From Phoma sp. XZ068 (Eukaryota > Ascomycota > Dothideomycetes > Pleosporales > Didymellaceae): 64,000 nucleotides of DNA. A model generated the notes under the pieces. It ran no database searches. It saw nothing but the letters and a program-made list of their open reading frames with translations, and had not been told where the DNA came from. Shown one piece after another: positions 1 through 10,831 of this stretch; positions within the stretch are counted from its first letter, which is position 1, and every line of letters starts with the position of its first letter. Location of the stretch: contig RBKR01000023.1 of assembly GCA_004835665.1 (NCBI GenBank), positions 558,001 to 622,000 of the forward strand, read 5' to 3'. The translations under genes were made by a program, and so were the position numbers.

Positions 1-2605
1 TCTTTCTATCCGGTTCTCGATTCTCGCCATACCTGATATCGGTGCTCGGGCGACGCCTCGATGCGGCAGAGGCTTTTCGTGAGACTTCCTGTCCGGACGT
101 GTTTCGAGGCAAGTTGCCGTCCGAGAGAAGTCGTCGTGGTATTGTGTCCGCCAGGCTTGGCTCTGTGAGTTCACGAATGTCAGACAAAGGACGAGTTTTT
201 GCCCACGAGGGCGTGTGCAATGATGGCGCCCTGGGATCCCCAGAGTTACCGATCATGCCTCCACTGCCAGTAGTTCGACTACCGCCAGATTCAGGGGACG
301 CTCCGGGCGGTCCACTGGCTCGTTCAAATGAGGGTCGAGTTCCTGGGTATGAAACAGCACCTGGCTGTGACTGCGAGTGACCTGATCCCTTCAGCAGCCG
401 TCCAGCAAGCCCGGCCAATGTCATTGCAGCCGACTCAACTGCTGCGCTCTCTCTCTGTTGTGATTGCGGGTGACTGTGTGAACGAAGACCTAGAAACGTG
501 GCAAATCGCGATTATATGGTGACCGAGTGATTGTTGCGGTCTCCGTTACTGCTGAAAACAGGAAAAAAGTCATGTGCGACTATGTCGATGTTGGATATCC
601 TGGAGGTGGGTGAGTCTGTCGCCTGAGGTCTTCATGGCGGTGTGTAGCATCGAACCGTCAAATGTGATGTTCTCAAAGGTTTGGTAAGTGCGGTCAAGAA
701 ACATCAGCTAGACTGGGAAGTCCAGACGCGTGCAGAAGACGTAGACTCGCACGCAGGAACTGAGAAGACAGAAACCATGGACCGAGGAGAGGAATGAGCC
801 AGGATGGAAAGGCAAAGGCATGACAAGTAGCTGCTGCATATCATCTTGCAATCAATTGTATTGCCGCAACTATCGTTGTTGACGGCGTTGTGTTTACTTG
901 CCAGTACGTCCAGGCAGGAGCAACCACAATTGGATGGTCTCATGCGCGGTATTGAGCCTCATTCATCTACACAACAAGATCGTACCACTCTCCACACAAA
1001 CCTTTGACTTACCTTCTACATGCTAGTGCTTTCAGCGAAGTCTTGCCTTTACCGGGGATTCACTGTTCTATTCCAGAAACAAGTCTGCTGCTTCAGCTAC
1101 TCCTGATGCTGCCAGACGACTCACCCCTCGGGACGCCGCCAAGCAGGACAACACAGTTGTTGATAGAGCATCGGCCCGTCAATATCACGATGCACAATGG
1201 CGGGTACTTTGGACGTGAAACCACCAGTTTCGTACGAGTCTCGACTCTCGAGCTGTGGACCGTGTCAAGATCACCTGTTCTTAGCAGATGCGGCGCATGA
1301 CCTTTTATTGCCCGATTGGGATAGCCGCACTGGACTCTTCCAAGGCGACAGACTTCAAAGAGTGGTTCCAAGTGCGAATTTTCAGCGACCGACGTATCGG
1401 TTAGGCTGCCCTATGGGTGCTTGCGAATCAGAGGCCAGCGCATGCTGACGCCGTTTAAGCGGGGTACAGGCCAAGCACTTCCGCGTGATTACCCCCTGCG
1501 GTGTCCACGGCGTCTATGGTTGTGCATGACAATTTTGAGGTCTGTTTACCAGTACCTTTCAAATGCTCAGGCATGCAAGCCTCACTGGTGCGTGTGGGTG
1601 AATTGCTTGTTGGGAAGGCTCCTCTAAGCATGTCGCAGATGTGCTTTTTCTGCCATCAACAGCAGATCAGATGGCGAATCGTCAGCCTTACAGCGCCAGA
1701 GCCAGGCGTCAGCGCGCAGTGACTTCATGGCCGATGTTCCACGTCTCACAGCGCGTGGCCTCGGTGCAGGGAGCAGGAGCGGCCGAGGTCGTTCTTCCGT
1801 GGGTCGCAGTTCCTCGGTTTCGACAGCGCGGCGTCGTGGAGAGGTGTAAAAAGTTCATGGAGGATGCATCCTATCCGCGCTGGCACCGCACAAGCATCCG
1901 CGACGCCCTTGGGAGCAGGCAGGCTTGATAAAGGTGAGGCTCGCGCTGCTTCCATGGAGAAGCCGGAGATGCTCTACAAACTCTGCCTGGTGGCGCGGGA
2001 GCTAGAGCGCAGCTACGCCGCATGCAGTGCTGGTGTCCGTATCGGCAGTCCCTGCCTTGTACGGCTCCTCCACGATGCACTGTTTCTCGAGGGCAGCAGT
2101 GGTGCAGTGCACACCCCGCGAAGAAAATTTTGAGCTGGTCCGCCAACCGCATCTCCGCACGCCTTGGCCAGAATCAAGTGCAGGCGCCCAAGAGCGGACG
2201 CTCGGTTGCAATTCGCTGCCATTTGCTGTCCACTGCAGAGGAACCCTCAAGCACACAGAAGCTGCGCTCGGCACCGTGAACTGAACCTGGTCCGCCCGCG
2301 CCTTTTGAAGTCCAGCACCTCCGCCCCTCCGCTGGCCCTCTTTCGTTTTCATTACCCAAGAGCTTACCTCACAACTTCTGCGCGGCCACACACATCGCTC
2401 GACTCCTTGGATTCTTATCAGACATTATCAAACCCCCAAACAAACGCAATCGCTCTTGACCCGGCGCTGCGGCTGTCTACCCCAGCGCGCGCTTAGCCGA
2501 TACAGAGCCTCCTCCCGCACGTAACGCCTGTTCGCTGTCGCGTCTATCTCACCTCTTGGCACTCCTGTGCCCCTCTATCAGATCGGAGGGGTGCGGTGGA
2601 CGCAG
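1..2605. other. Gene-poor stretch upstream of the bZIP gene
   Basis: No open frame here shows a recognisable domain, signal peptide or coherent exon structure on either strand. The many short frames around 1.0-2.4 kb overlap one another on both strands, as expected for GC-rich non-coding DNA. The last 150 bases are pyrimidine-rich and probably belong to the promoter or 5' leader of the bZIP gene. A short lineage-specific gene cannot be excluded without transcript data. Confidence 0.5.
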
Positions 2606-4089
2606 ATGGGAGATAATAGCAATAGCGTAACAGCTATGACGGCTGCCGTGGGCAAAGCAGAGGACCCGCGCGAGGGTTCGACGTCCTCTATCGAAGATTC
2701 GCCCGAGCCCGGCCAGGCGGAGACATATACCCAAGAGAACCCGCAGCAGCAGAAGCGCAAAGGTGGTCGCAAACCCGTGAGCCTCTCCATAATCGCATCA
2801 TCTTGCCTATCATGAGCGCCGCAATCGCGCAGCCATTTGACATGTCACGAATTGGACTAACCAAACGTCGTAAGATCTATGCCACCTCAGAGGAGCGCAA
2901 GCAGCGTAATAGGCAGGCACAGGCTGCCTTTCGCGAGCGACGAACCGAGTACATCAAGCAGCTGGAGAGCACAATTAAGCATCATGAAGAGACGCTGCAG
3001 AACCTGCAGAACAGTCACCGCAACGCCGCCGACGAATGTCTTATGCTCCGGTATAAGAACTCTCTACTAGAGAGAGTCTTACTGGAGAAAGGTACCAGCT
3101 GCTTATCAGACAGGCTAGTATTGACATGCGCTAACCCATTCCTTACCAGGCATTGACGTCCAGGCTGAGCTGCGCGCGAAGACTGGCAGTCCAAACCTAG
3201 GGCCTAGCAGGCCTGCGGCTTCTGCACACACGTCTCCAAACCAGCCGCCCCTCCAGCAGCGTGCCATCTTGAATAGACAGCAACAGAGGCGATCGTTGCA
3301 AGGACCACCAAAGGCTGATGGTCCCAATGGTTTGCCTATGATACAGCCGGATGGTCCTATCCAACGGTCGCCACTGTCGCAGCCCACCCCAGGCTCCCAC
3401 TTGTCCTCGCCTGCTCAATCGGCTACTCGCTCGCCCAACTTCATGCCTCAAGGTCATTCTGTATCCCCCAATTTTGGACCCATTCCACCTCAGCAACAGC
3501 AGCAGCAGCAACAGCAGCAACAGCAATTGCGGCCACAGCCACCAAGATCCAACTTCAACCCTATGATGGCAGGTGCTCAAAGGCCATCCGTGATCACAAA
3601 TCAAGCGCCTGCAAATGGCGTCCAGGCTGCATCCACAGTTGGTCCCAATGCAAATGGCATAACTCAAAGCAGTGGTCCTTCCTCCTTTTACCAATCCCAG
3701 TACTCGGACCACATGAATCAACTAGGCAAGCTGACCCCTATCTTTCCTGACTTAGGTATAGGACTTTGTAATCCTAGGCTGATTGGCGTGTAGAGCAGGA
3801 GTATGAGGAGCAAGCCGACAACTACGACCACGACGAACCGAGCGATCAGTCGGCCGGCCCCGGCCCCTTTCCGCACCACAACTTCCCACCCGCAAACAGC
3901 ATGCCCCCTCCGATGCCACCTGCGCAGAACCCGCCATTTCCAAGCCCAGCCACGCTGGCACCAAATGATGGCGGCCAGCCTTTCAATAACATGAACCATC
4001 TCTTCGACCCCTACGATCCAATGCTGGATGCAGATCCATTCGGGCTCTCTGCTAGCATGCACTTCCCCACCCTGTACGAATCGAGATGA
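2606..4089 (+). CDS. bZIP transcription factor, AP-1/Fcr3-like, polyglutamine-rich
   Basis: Nuclear DNA-binding regulator. Exons 2606-2776, 2875-3091, 3150-3755 and 3794-4089. Exon 2 opens with the bZIP basic region (RNRQAQAAFRERR, the Yap-type N-x2-QxxFR signature) running into a short leucine zipper (YIKQLESTIKHHEETLQNL) and a second helical block (ADECLMLRYKNSLLERVLLEKG). The rest is low complexity: Pro/Ser/Gln-rich with a run of 12 Gln near 3495-3530, and an acidic, Pro/Asn-rich tail probably acting in activation. The last intron would be only 38 nt, but it restores the frame exactly. An in-frame ATG at 2567 is an alternative start; 2606 was chosen because the residues before it look like leader. 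The Fcr3-like assignment rests on the basic region only; target genes are unknown. Confidence 0.86.
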
Positions 4090-5091
4090 TCGACGCAAGG
4101 ATGAATATGATTAGAGTAAGAGGAGGGTACATAGGACACCTACCTTCGACATCTGGAATCTTACCAACCGATACGATTTTAATGTGTTCTTTAGCGGGCG
4201 TCACGACTGGCTTCGACGTCGTCAGACAGCATAACGGCGTTCCTCACATCACGGCAACCGCTGGCCATAGACCTGGCAGCATTTTAAAAAGTTTTGTTTC
4301 TGAGATGCAGGGGCATCATTGTTGTTATTTTGGTATTTTGGAGATTTATAGACATTCCAGCTGTAGGTTTCTAGCAGCACTTTTGACAAGGAATTGAGCT
4401 TTTTGGGTAGCTCTTCCTCGCGAGTTGGGAGGAGCATCAAACTGGGTGTGTTCAGGCTGGATAGCTGTTCACGGTTCTCTACTGGAGGGAAATATGACCG
4501 AACTGGCTAGAGGGGAACAAGCAGAACCCTTCTACGGCGCAGTCGGTCAACCGACTTGGAGACCGACTGTTGCCTTGTACATACATCAATACCAAAGCCT
4601 ATGCTCAACGTCCAAGCAAGGGCGCAACGTAATCCTGCTTCCGCACAATGAACCTCGGGATGACGTTGACTCGTGGCCAAGCTGCCTCAGCTAAGCGAAC
4701 CACCGTACCAGACGACGAAGCAACAACGTCGACACGGCGCAGGCACCACCACGCCTGCCATAGAACCATGCAACTTGACAGCGAAGTATGCTAGAATTAT
4801 AAACGGCCTGCTGCATGCACACGTAATTGCAGCGCAATTCGTTGTTTGATGCACATACACGCCGTGGTCCGTGCCCAGCTGGTCCTGGTAATTGACTAAG
4901 CGAACCAACCCACACGAATTTCCTTGCCTGGCTTGCAAGCGTGCTTCCACCAGCGTCAACACCTCGTTTGAGAGCCACCACCGAGAGTCCAGTCCCTAGT
5001 ACCGTAGGGCCAGCTCTCGCATTTTTCCTTTTACCCCGGCAGATTGCGCATCTAGGAGGGCAAAGCGCACAAGGCGCTCTAAACCATCAAG
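4090..5091. other. Intergenic, 3' region of bZIP gene and promoter of STM1-like gene
   Basis: No coding frame with recognisable content. The final part before 5092 should contain the promoter and 5' leader of the RGG-protein gene. No repeat or RNA gene was seen. Confidence 0.5.
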
Positions 5092-6458
5092 ATGACGACA
5101 ATTGCTTCCAAGGTAAGCTCGAACCTCCCCTCGGGCGTCCGCTGCAACCCCGCGCCACAGTGCAAGGCTCAATGGGGGCGCTTGAGGACATATGCATCGA
5201 AGGGCAATAGCTAACAATGATTGCAGAACATGTACGAGCTGCTGGGTATGCTACTTCGAAGTTCGCCGCTCGCGAAAACTCGCTCATGACCCCGCAGGCA
5301 ACGACCCGGAGCTCGACCCCAACAGGCCAGCTGAGCCACCGACAAAGGCCATCGACAAGCCTGCCCCCAGGCACGGCAAGCGCGACGGCTCCGACGTCAA
5401 GGCCGCTGCTCCCGTTGAGCGCCAGGGCAACCAGAGCCGCCCCAAGCAGAGCAACAACGCCAACGACAACGGTACGTCATGGCATTCCCATCTGCGAGGA
5501 GACACAATCGTTGCAGAGGATGTTGGACCATGAGCTTGGACTGATAGCATGCAGCCTTTAGGGATCGCGGTGTCGGCGCCAGCAGCAACCGTCAACGCGG
5601 TTCTGGCGGTAAGTACATGTGCGCCCAACCCTGTCAGCACATACTAATTACGCGCAGAGCCTGAGCAGCGTGGTGGCCGTGGTGGTCGTGGTGGTCGTGG
5701 CCGTGGTGGTGCCCGTGGAGGCCGTGGTGGCCCCCGTCAAGACGACCGTCACAGCAAGACCGGTCTTGGGTATGACACACACCTTTGTGAAGGAAGATCT
5801 ATATCTAACATCCCACAGCGAGCACGAGAAGCAGGCTGCCCACGGCTGGGGTGCCGAGACTGGCGAGGCCGAGCTTGCTGACGAGCAGGCCGGTGAGGCT
5901 ATCGCCCAGAAGGAGGAGAAGGAGGCCGTTAAGGAGGATGCCGAGGCTGAGGCCGCTGAGGCCGAGCCCGAGGACAACTCCAAGTCCTACACTGCCTACC
6001 TCGCCGAGTTGGCTGAGAAGAAGCTGAAGCTTGGCGAGCAGACCCTCCGCAAGGCCAACGAGGGCAGCTCCAAGAACTTCCCCGAAGGCACCCAGGTCAA
6101 GCGCGAGGAGGAGGACTTCTTCGCCGGTGCCGGTGGCAAGGCCAAGCGTGAGCGCCAGCGCAAGGAGAAGGTCCACGTCGAGCTCGACGGTGACCGCATG
6201 CTTGCTCCCCCTCCCCGTGAGGGTGGTGCCCGCGGTGGACGCGGTGACCGTGGCGGTCGCGGCCGCGGCGAGGGCCGTGGTTCTTTCCGTGGCGGTGAGG
6301 GTCGTGGCCGTGGTGGTGACCGCGGTGCTGCTCGCGGTGAGGGTCGTGGTGGACGTGGCCGTGGCGAAGGCCGTGGCGATGCTCGTCCCCGTGGCGGCCG
6401 TGGCACCAACGCCCCCAACGTCGCCGACTCCAGCGCTTTCCCCAGCCTCGGCGCATAG
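5092..6458 (+). CDS. Stm1/Habp4 (SERBP1-like) RGG-box mRNA- and ribosome-binding protein
   Basis: Cytoplasmic protein expected to bind ribosomes and mRNA; Stm1/SERBP1 relatives occupy idle 80S ribosomes. Six exons: 5092-5112, 5227-5245, 5298-5471, 5555-5608, 5658-5769, 5819-6458. Joined, the N-terminus reads MTTIASKNMYELLGNDPE, matching the Stm1 N-terminal signature. An RGG block follows, then the conserved Habp4 core (HGWGAETGEAEL near the start of exon 6 and YLAELAEKKLKL further on), then a long C-terminal RGG/RGRG tract and a final acidic/Ser segment ending in SFPSLGA. The coding GC and strong codon bias suggest high expression. The first two exons are only 21 and 19 nt, and automated predictions easily miss them. 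All splice joins are in phase and use GTANGT or GTAAG donors. Confidence 0.9.
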
Positions 6459-7436
6459 ACGCCTCTCGACACTGCGTCGACAACTTGCACGACTCCAAAA
6501 GCTCGTGCCTGACGTTCGCACCAACGACGTCTCAACGATACGACAACAAAGCGATCTGACGAATGGACGATTGATCGGAGGAGCTGAACACCATATAGGG
6601 ATTCTCTAAAAAGGATGGACGGCAGGAAATTCTTCTCATCTACTCGGTGTTTACATTTCTCTACATGCGGTGAATTCCTTACTTGTGTTTGGTCCACGAC
6701 TCGGTCACCTTCGGGGTCCTTATGTTTTCTTGATCTGAATGAAAATTGTTTGCATGATCAACTTTGATGTTCAGAGCCCTTGCTTTATCGAAACGATTTG
6801 AAGCCAACAGCATGCTTATGCAGTCCCGTTGCGTGTCGACTACAAGAAATAGCTCGAAACGAGGTCAGACACGCGCAACTGAGATTACTGCACCTTCACA
6901 ATCCCGGTCTTCCAATCCTACCGTGTCGCACTTGTAGAACCCGCCTGGTCTCACAGCAGTCTGACGCTGACTTCGAGAAATGTTAAGACCTACCAAATGT
7001 GAAATGACCATAAAGCCACATCATTATCGAAGGTATGGAAAACTGGCTAATCCTACTTTGATGGAGGAAAAAGACCGGCGAGTATCTGGTATTATAGCAG
7101 TATCAACAATATTGCCATTGTTACTATGTAACTACAGCAAAACATAAACAATACCACTTGCATAACCTGACTTAAAGTTTGAATATGCACACTCAGGAGC
7201 TTTAATTGAATCTACACTCAAGTAGCTCTATCTTAAAACCTGATATCCCCTTCAAAACGCCTCGCCATGCCGATAACGCCAGACGAAAAATTGACAACCA
7301 CGAGTGGACATCCTACGCCGAAAAATAGCGCTAAAATAAAATATAGAAACAGTCTCCCGAGACATATCTCAATGTCCACCACATGCTGGGTCACTACCGC
7401 ATTCCTGAGACTGATGGCTTGGTGCTGCATCTCGAA
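6459..7436. other. Convergent 3' intergenic region
   Basis: Lies between the 3' ends of the RGG-protein gene (+) and the RBR ligase gene (-). It is AT-richer than the flanking genes and carries only short unsupported frames; probably both 3' UTRs. Confidence 0.55.
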
Positions 7437-9530
7437 TCAGTCGGATGGCGCAGGAAGCGAATGCTCATTGTCACCCGGGGGTGCTAGTACCTCCCGTTCT
7501 TCTCGTGTTTCCTCCTCGGCTTTCGTTGCTGCCTCAGCCTCTTCGGCTGCTCGTTCGGCTTGTCGTTGAGCGATTATGTCGTCTGCGCAGGTTTGGCAAA
7601 CGAGGAGGCTGCAGTGGGGGCACTCCTGCGCGATACTGCACATCGTGGAGGTGTTGGCGAAAATGGTCGAAGTTGTTGATGTGGGCGTATCTTTCTGATC
7701 AAATCTCATGTCTGATACAGACTGCATTTCTCTGAAGTCTGCTTCCAGTTCAGAATGAATGTCCTCCATAGGATCGGAGCGTGCTTCTGAAGACCGCAAG
7801 CGATGGAACTGAAGTTGCGCTGTAAGATGTGGCGCAGTACCAATAGTAGCATCTGAACGGAACAGACCACGCGGAGGCACGTATGCTGCAGGACGCAATC
7901 TAGCCACCATACCGCGTCCGCGACCACGACGGCCGTAGTCTCCACGACCTCTACCAGCGATCGCGTCATTGCCACTGCGAGAAGAGTGAACATGTGTGGT
8001 CTTTGCCGATGCTGGAACCGTAGCTGACTTTTGCGGTGCTTCGATCGCAGGCCGTATTGTGCACCAGCACTTGACGCATTCCATTACGTGCGTTGAAGCG
8101 TGTGGTGAGATTGCTGATGCGAGAGGGATATTGTAGGGTTCAAAGGAGTGGTAGCACTCCCAAACTCGATCTTGAACGTCGTCGGTAGGCTCGTCACCAA
8201 AGTCGAAATCTTGATTTTCCCAGTACTGAGAACTGCCACCGTCGAGGTTTCGAGGCCGAGATGCGGTTTGTGGAGTGACGAAGGTGTCAGCTGCATGCTG
8301 TTCAGGTGCTGTTGTAGTAGACTCTGTTATTCCTCCAATTGCCGTTTGTTCCCTAATTGTAGCCACCTCGGCATCATTGTCATGTGCTGAAATGTGCTCA
8401 GGCTCATCAGGCTCGAAGTCGCTTTCGTCATCTTCGTCTTCGGCTTCATAGCAACCTCCTTCGCATTCATCTCTGCTCTTCATGCAACCCCAGCAGAAGT
8501 GCGCACCGCATCTACACTCCATGTGATTGCAGCCGTACATTCGCTTCAGCCCTTGACTACACTTCGGACAGCGTTTGTAGCCCCATGCTTTGAGAAGTGC
8601 TGCAGTATCTGCATCAACTCCAAGATCCAGATTTGCACAGAGGCTGTTAGGATGGGCTGATTGCCGGCAGTCGACGCAGATTTCGCTCTCGCACTTCGGG
8701 CACTGAAAGTTTGGTGAGGTTGGCGTTCCAATGCCAGAGTCCACCTTTCGCTTTCCTTTAGTCCTTGCCTGTTGTGGTAGCTGTCGCTCTGGAATAAAAG
8801 CCGAGCATATTGGCATTGGGCAGTAGAACGGCTTGGGTGTGCTCCACTCTTCGTACTTCGACTTGTACTCGATGGTCTCTTCGGTGGTCAGATGAGGCTT
8901 GATGTGATGAAGATGGATCTGCATGCAGCAGCGTGGCGGCATCCGAGTAGAGTCTTTGCACGCAGCGAGAAACATGCCTTTGACGCATGGGGTGCAATAT
9001 GGGCTATTGCACGACCTGCATGGCCTGATTACTTCTTGAGAGTACATCCGAGAACTTTCCTTAGGTAGCTGCGTGCAGCAGCCTATACATTGTTCCTCGG
9101 ATTCTTCAGGCTCCTTCTGGGCAGGCACAACCACAGCTAGGCTTGGAGGCTGTTCAACAGGGGCCGCATTAATCGGAGCTGCATAATCAATGTCAATCGC
9201 CATCAGACTGCGCTCTGCAATAAAGCTCTCGAAAGCATCAATATGCCGCATAGCATCTGAATTCAGCCCTGTGGTCATCGCTCCTCTCTGTATTGGCTCA
9301 CTGTAACGCCGCCTTGAGACCGTGATTTCTGTTGTGGGTTTGAGGTTGATATCATCGAGAGGCTGTGGTGAGATCACCGTCTTTCGTACAGCCTGGTACG
9401 CAGGGTCTTGGCAGGGTCCAACTTCGTTTGTGTTGTTGCTGTTTTGGTGATGTTGTTGAATAGGTGCGACCGGTGAGGCAACAGCCTTCACGAGCGGTGG
9501 CGCCGCGACCTTGGTTGAACCAGATCCCAT
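7437..9530 (-). CDS. RBR-type (RING1-IBR-RING2) E3 ubiquitin ligase with N-myristoylation motif
   Basis: Single exon, 697 aa. RBR ligases pass ubiquitin from an E2 to a RING2 cysteine and then to substrate. The Cys/His clusters lie at about residues 148-200 (CIGC ... CRSC..PYCTPC, RING1), about 235-295 (YCPMPIC ... CPKCESEICVDC, IBR) and about 318-350 (RCPKCSQGLKRMYGCNHMEC ... FCWGC, RING2). The Cys of NHMEC (about 339) corresponds to the catalytic Cys of HHARI-type enzymes. An acidic segment follows, then an RGRG-rich stretch and a further CPHC..CQTC pair. I chose the ATG at 9530 because it gives MGSGSTK, a good N-myristoylation sequence; an in-frame ATG at 9578 would add 16 residues and remove that signal. 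RING1 spacing is irregular, so the family call is firm but the substrate is unknown. Confidence 0.87.
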   Translation of the reverse strand: MGSGSTKVAAPPLVKAVASPVAPIQQHHQNSNNTNEVGPCQDPAYQAVRKTVISPQPLDDINLKPTTEITVSRRRYSEPIQRGAMTTGLNSDAMRHIDAFESFIAERSLMAIDIDYAAPINAAPVEQPPSLAVVVPAQKEPEESEEQCIGCCTQLPKESSRMYSQEVIRPCRSCNSPYCTPCVKGMFLAACKDSTRMPPRCCMQIHLHHIKPHLTTEETIEYKSKYEEWSTPKPFYCPMPICSAFIPERQLPQQARTKGKRKVDSGIGTPTSPNFQCPKCESEICVDCRQSAHPNSLCANLDLGVDADTAALLKAWGYKRCPKCSQGLKRMYGCNHMECRCGAHFCWGCMKSRDECEGGCYEAEDEDDESDFEPDEPEHISAHDNDAEVATIREQTAIGGITESTTTAPEQHAADTFVTPQTASRPRNLDGGSSQYWENQDFDFGDEPTDDVQDRVWECYHSFEPYNIPLASAISPHASTHVMECVKCWCTIRPAIEAPQKSATVPASAKTTHVHSSRSGNDAIAGRGRGDYGRRGRGRGMVARLRPAAYVPPRGLFRSDATIGTAPHLTAQLQFHRLRSSEARSDPMEDIHSELEADFREMQSVSDMRFDQKDTPTSTTSTIFANTSTMCSIAQECPHCSLLVCQTCADDIIAQRQAERAAEEAEAATKAEEETREEREVLAPPGDNEHSLPAPSD

Positions 9531-10513
9531 GGCGAACAAGATAATATGCTTCTCAATCAATAAAGAGCAAGTAAACACTCTTTAAAAGAATCAAGAGGCT
9601 GTATGAAACTGACTCAAGAACGAGTGGTCACCGCTGACTCAATTTCTTTGTGGCGGTGTTGCCTGCAGCGGTGCAGGCAGCCTGCGCTATATCGAGCATC
9701 ATTGGCTGAGGTCCACTGAAGGATCCGTAAACTTGAGGCAGCATACTGCATTTGAAAAGAGAAATCTACTGCTAAATAATGTCTCAAGACATAAAGAATC
9801 ATAGTTAGACATTTTGATGTCTCGCGAGGCTGAGACCTGCTGCTTATGCCCAGTACACCAGAAGCAGATCGTTTGTCAACCATCGCAATCATTGAATGCA
9901 CATGTCTGTTTCCTCGAGCATGCTCTTGATTCTACTCTTTGCGATGGCGTTGGTGATGTGAGCTGAGAGATGGAGTCATTGAGGAGGATAACCCCATTGG
10001 CCCAATTGCCAAACGCCTTGCCTTTTTGGGTCGAGCGCTAGAGACTGTAAATACTTGGTACGTACGAAGGGCGCAACTTCAGAAACAGACGCGAAAGTTG
10101 GGTGTTAAGAAAGGCGGGTATCGAGATTAATCAGATTGCTGCCGGTAAAGTGGTTGCGGGAACTACATGCCCTTGTTAACGACCTGGCCTTCCCTGTCAG
10201 GGAGTCCCCTTGGAATATAGAGTTAATCTCTTGAATGGTTTACTGATAGCCCTTGTCATGCTTCCACGTTAGAAAGCAGCAAACCACCCGATGAAACTGG
10301 CTCGTTCGAATAGACGCGGCCAATAGTTCTACAATTCCTGATCATGTCTGGTCTGCGTTTGTGAGACAAGTCACAACGTAATACAGGACAAGCGGAGATC
10401 CCTGGCGCTTTACGACTCGAACGTTCAGTGCGGCTGAGGAGATTTAAGAGATTGGTGCGGCTTTACTGAAGATTGATCATCTTGGGACGTGTTACGGTGC
10501 CGTCAACCGGGCT
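9531..10513. other. Intergenic region upstream of RBR gene
   Basis: Promoter side of the RBR ligase gene. No frame with protein-like features was found on either strand, and no repeat family is evident. Confidence 0.5.
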
Positions 10514-10831
10514 TTATCGTTCGCTAGAGCCGGAAGAGCCGTAATCGCTTCCACTGTGCCTGAGCGCCTCCTTTGCTAGCTTCGTTGCACGTCCGAGCGT
10601 CTCCATTAGGGTAGGTGAGGAATAATCTGCTTGGCCACAGTCCAGTAACCTTGCTGCTTGTGGTACGATGATCAAAGCATATCGCAACAGCTTCTCCAGC
10701 AGTGATTGGCGCTTGTGTTGGCAGCCAAGGTGCAGGCTTTCGTCTGGCGTGACGACCGTTGAGCGATATCCACCACAGTTACGACATTGACAGACGTACT
10801 CCGTACCGCCGCCGTACTCGAACTGCCGCAT
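10514..10831 (-). CDS. Small hypothetical protein, Cys/His motif (tentative)
   Basis: A 105-aa frame with no intron and no recognised family. It has a CxCxxC cluster (CQCRNC) near residue 14 and a CQH near residue 37, loosely like the degenerate zinc-ribbon proteins common in plant-associated ascomycetes. A helical segment (LLEKLLRYALIIVPQAARLL) and a Ser/Gly-rich C-terminus follow. No signal peptide is visible. It sits alone in a gene-poor interval, so it may be a real lineage-specific gene or a chance frame. Confidence 0.35.
   Translation of the reverse strand: MRQFEYGGGTEYVCQCRNCGGYRSTVVTPDESLHLGCQHKRQSLLEKLLRYALIIVPQAARLLDCGQADYSSPTLMETLGRATKLAKEALRHSGSDYGSSGSSER

Noticed and set aside
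1864..2496. Overlapping frames on both strands before the bZIP gene
   Set aside because: Frames overlap on both strands, none has a domain, and composition follows GC content; treated as promoter or leader.
3197..3721. 174-aa minus frame opposite the bZIP gene with a Leu run
   Set aside because: It is the reverse of the CAG/CAA polyglutamine tract and flanks; no independent support.
5805..6697. Long minus-strand frames (239 and 233 aa) opposite the Stm1-like gene
   Set aside because: They arise from the biased RGG and GAG codons of the sense gene; composition is Thr/Ala or Pro/Arg repeats with no domain.
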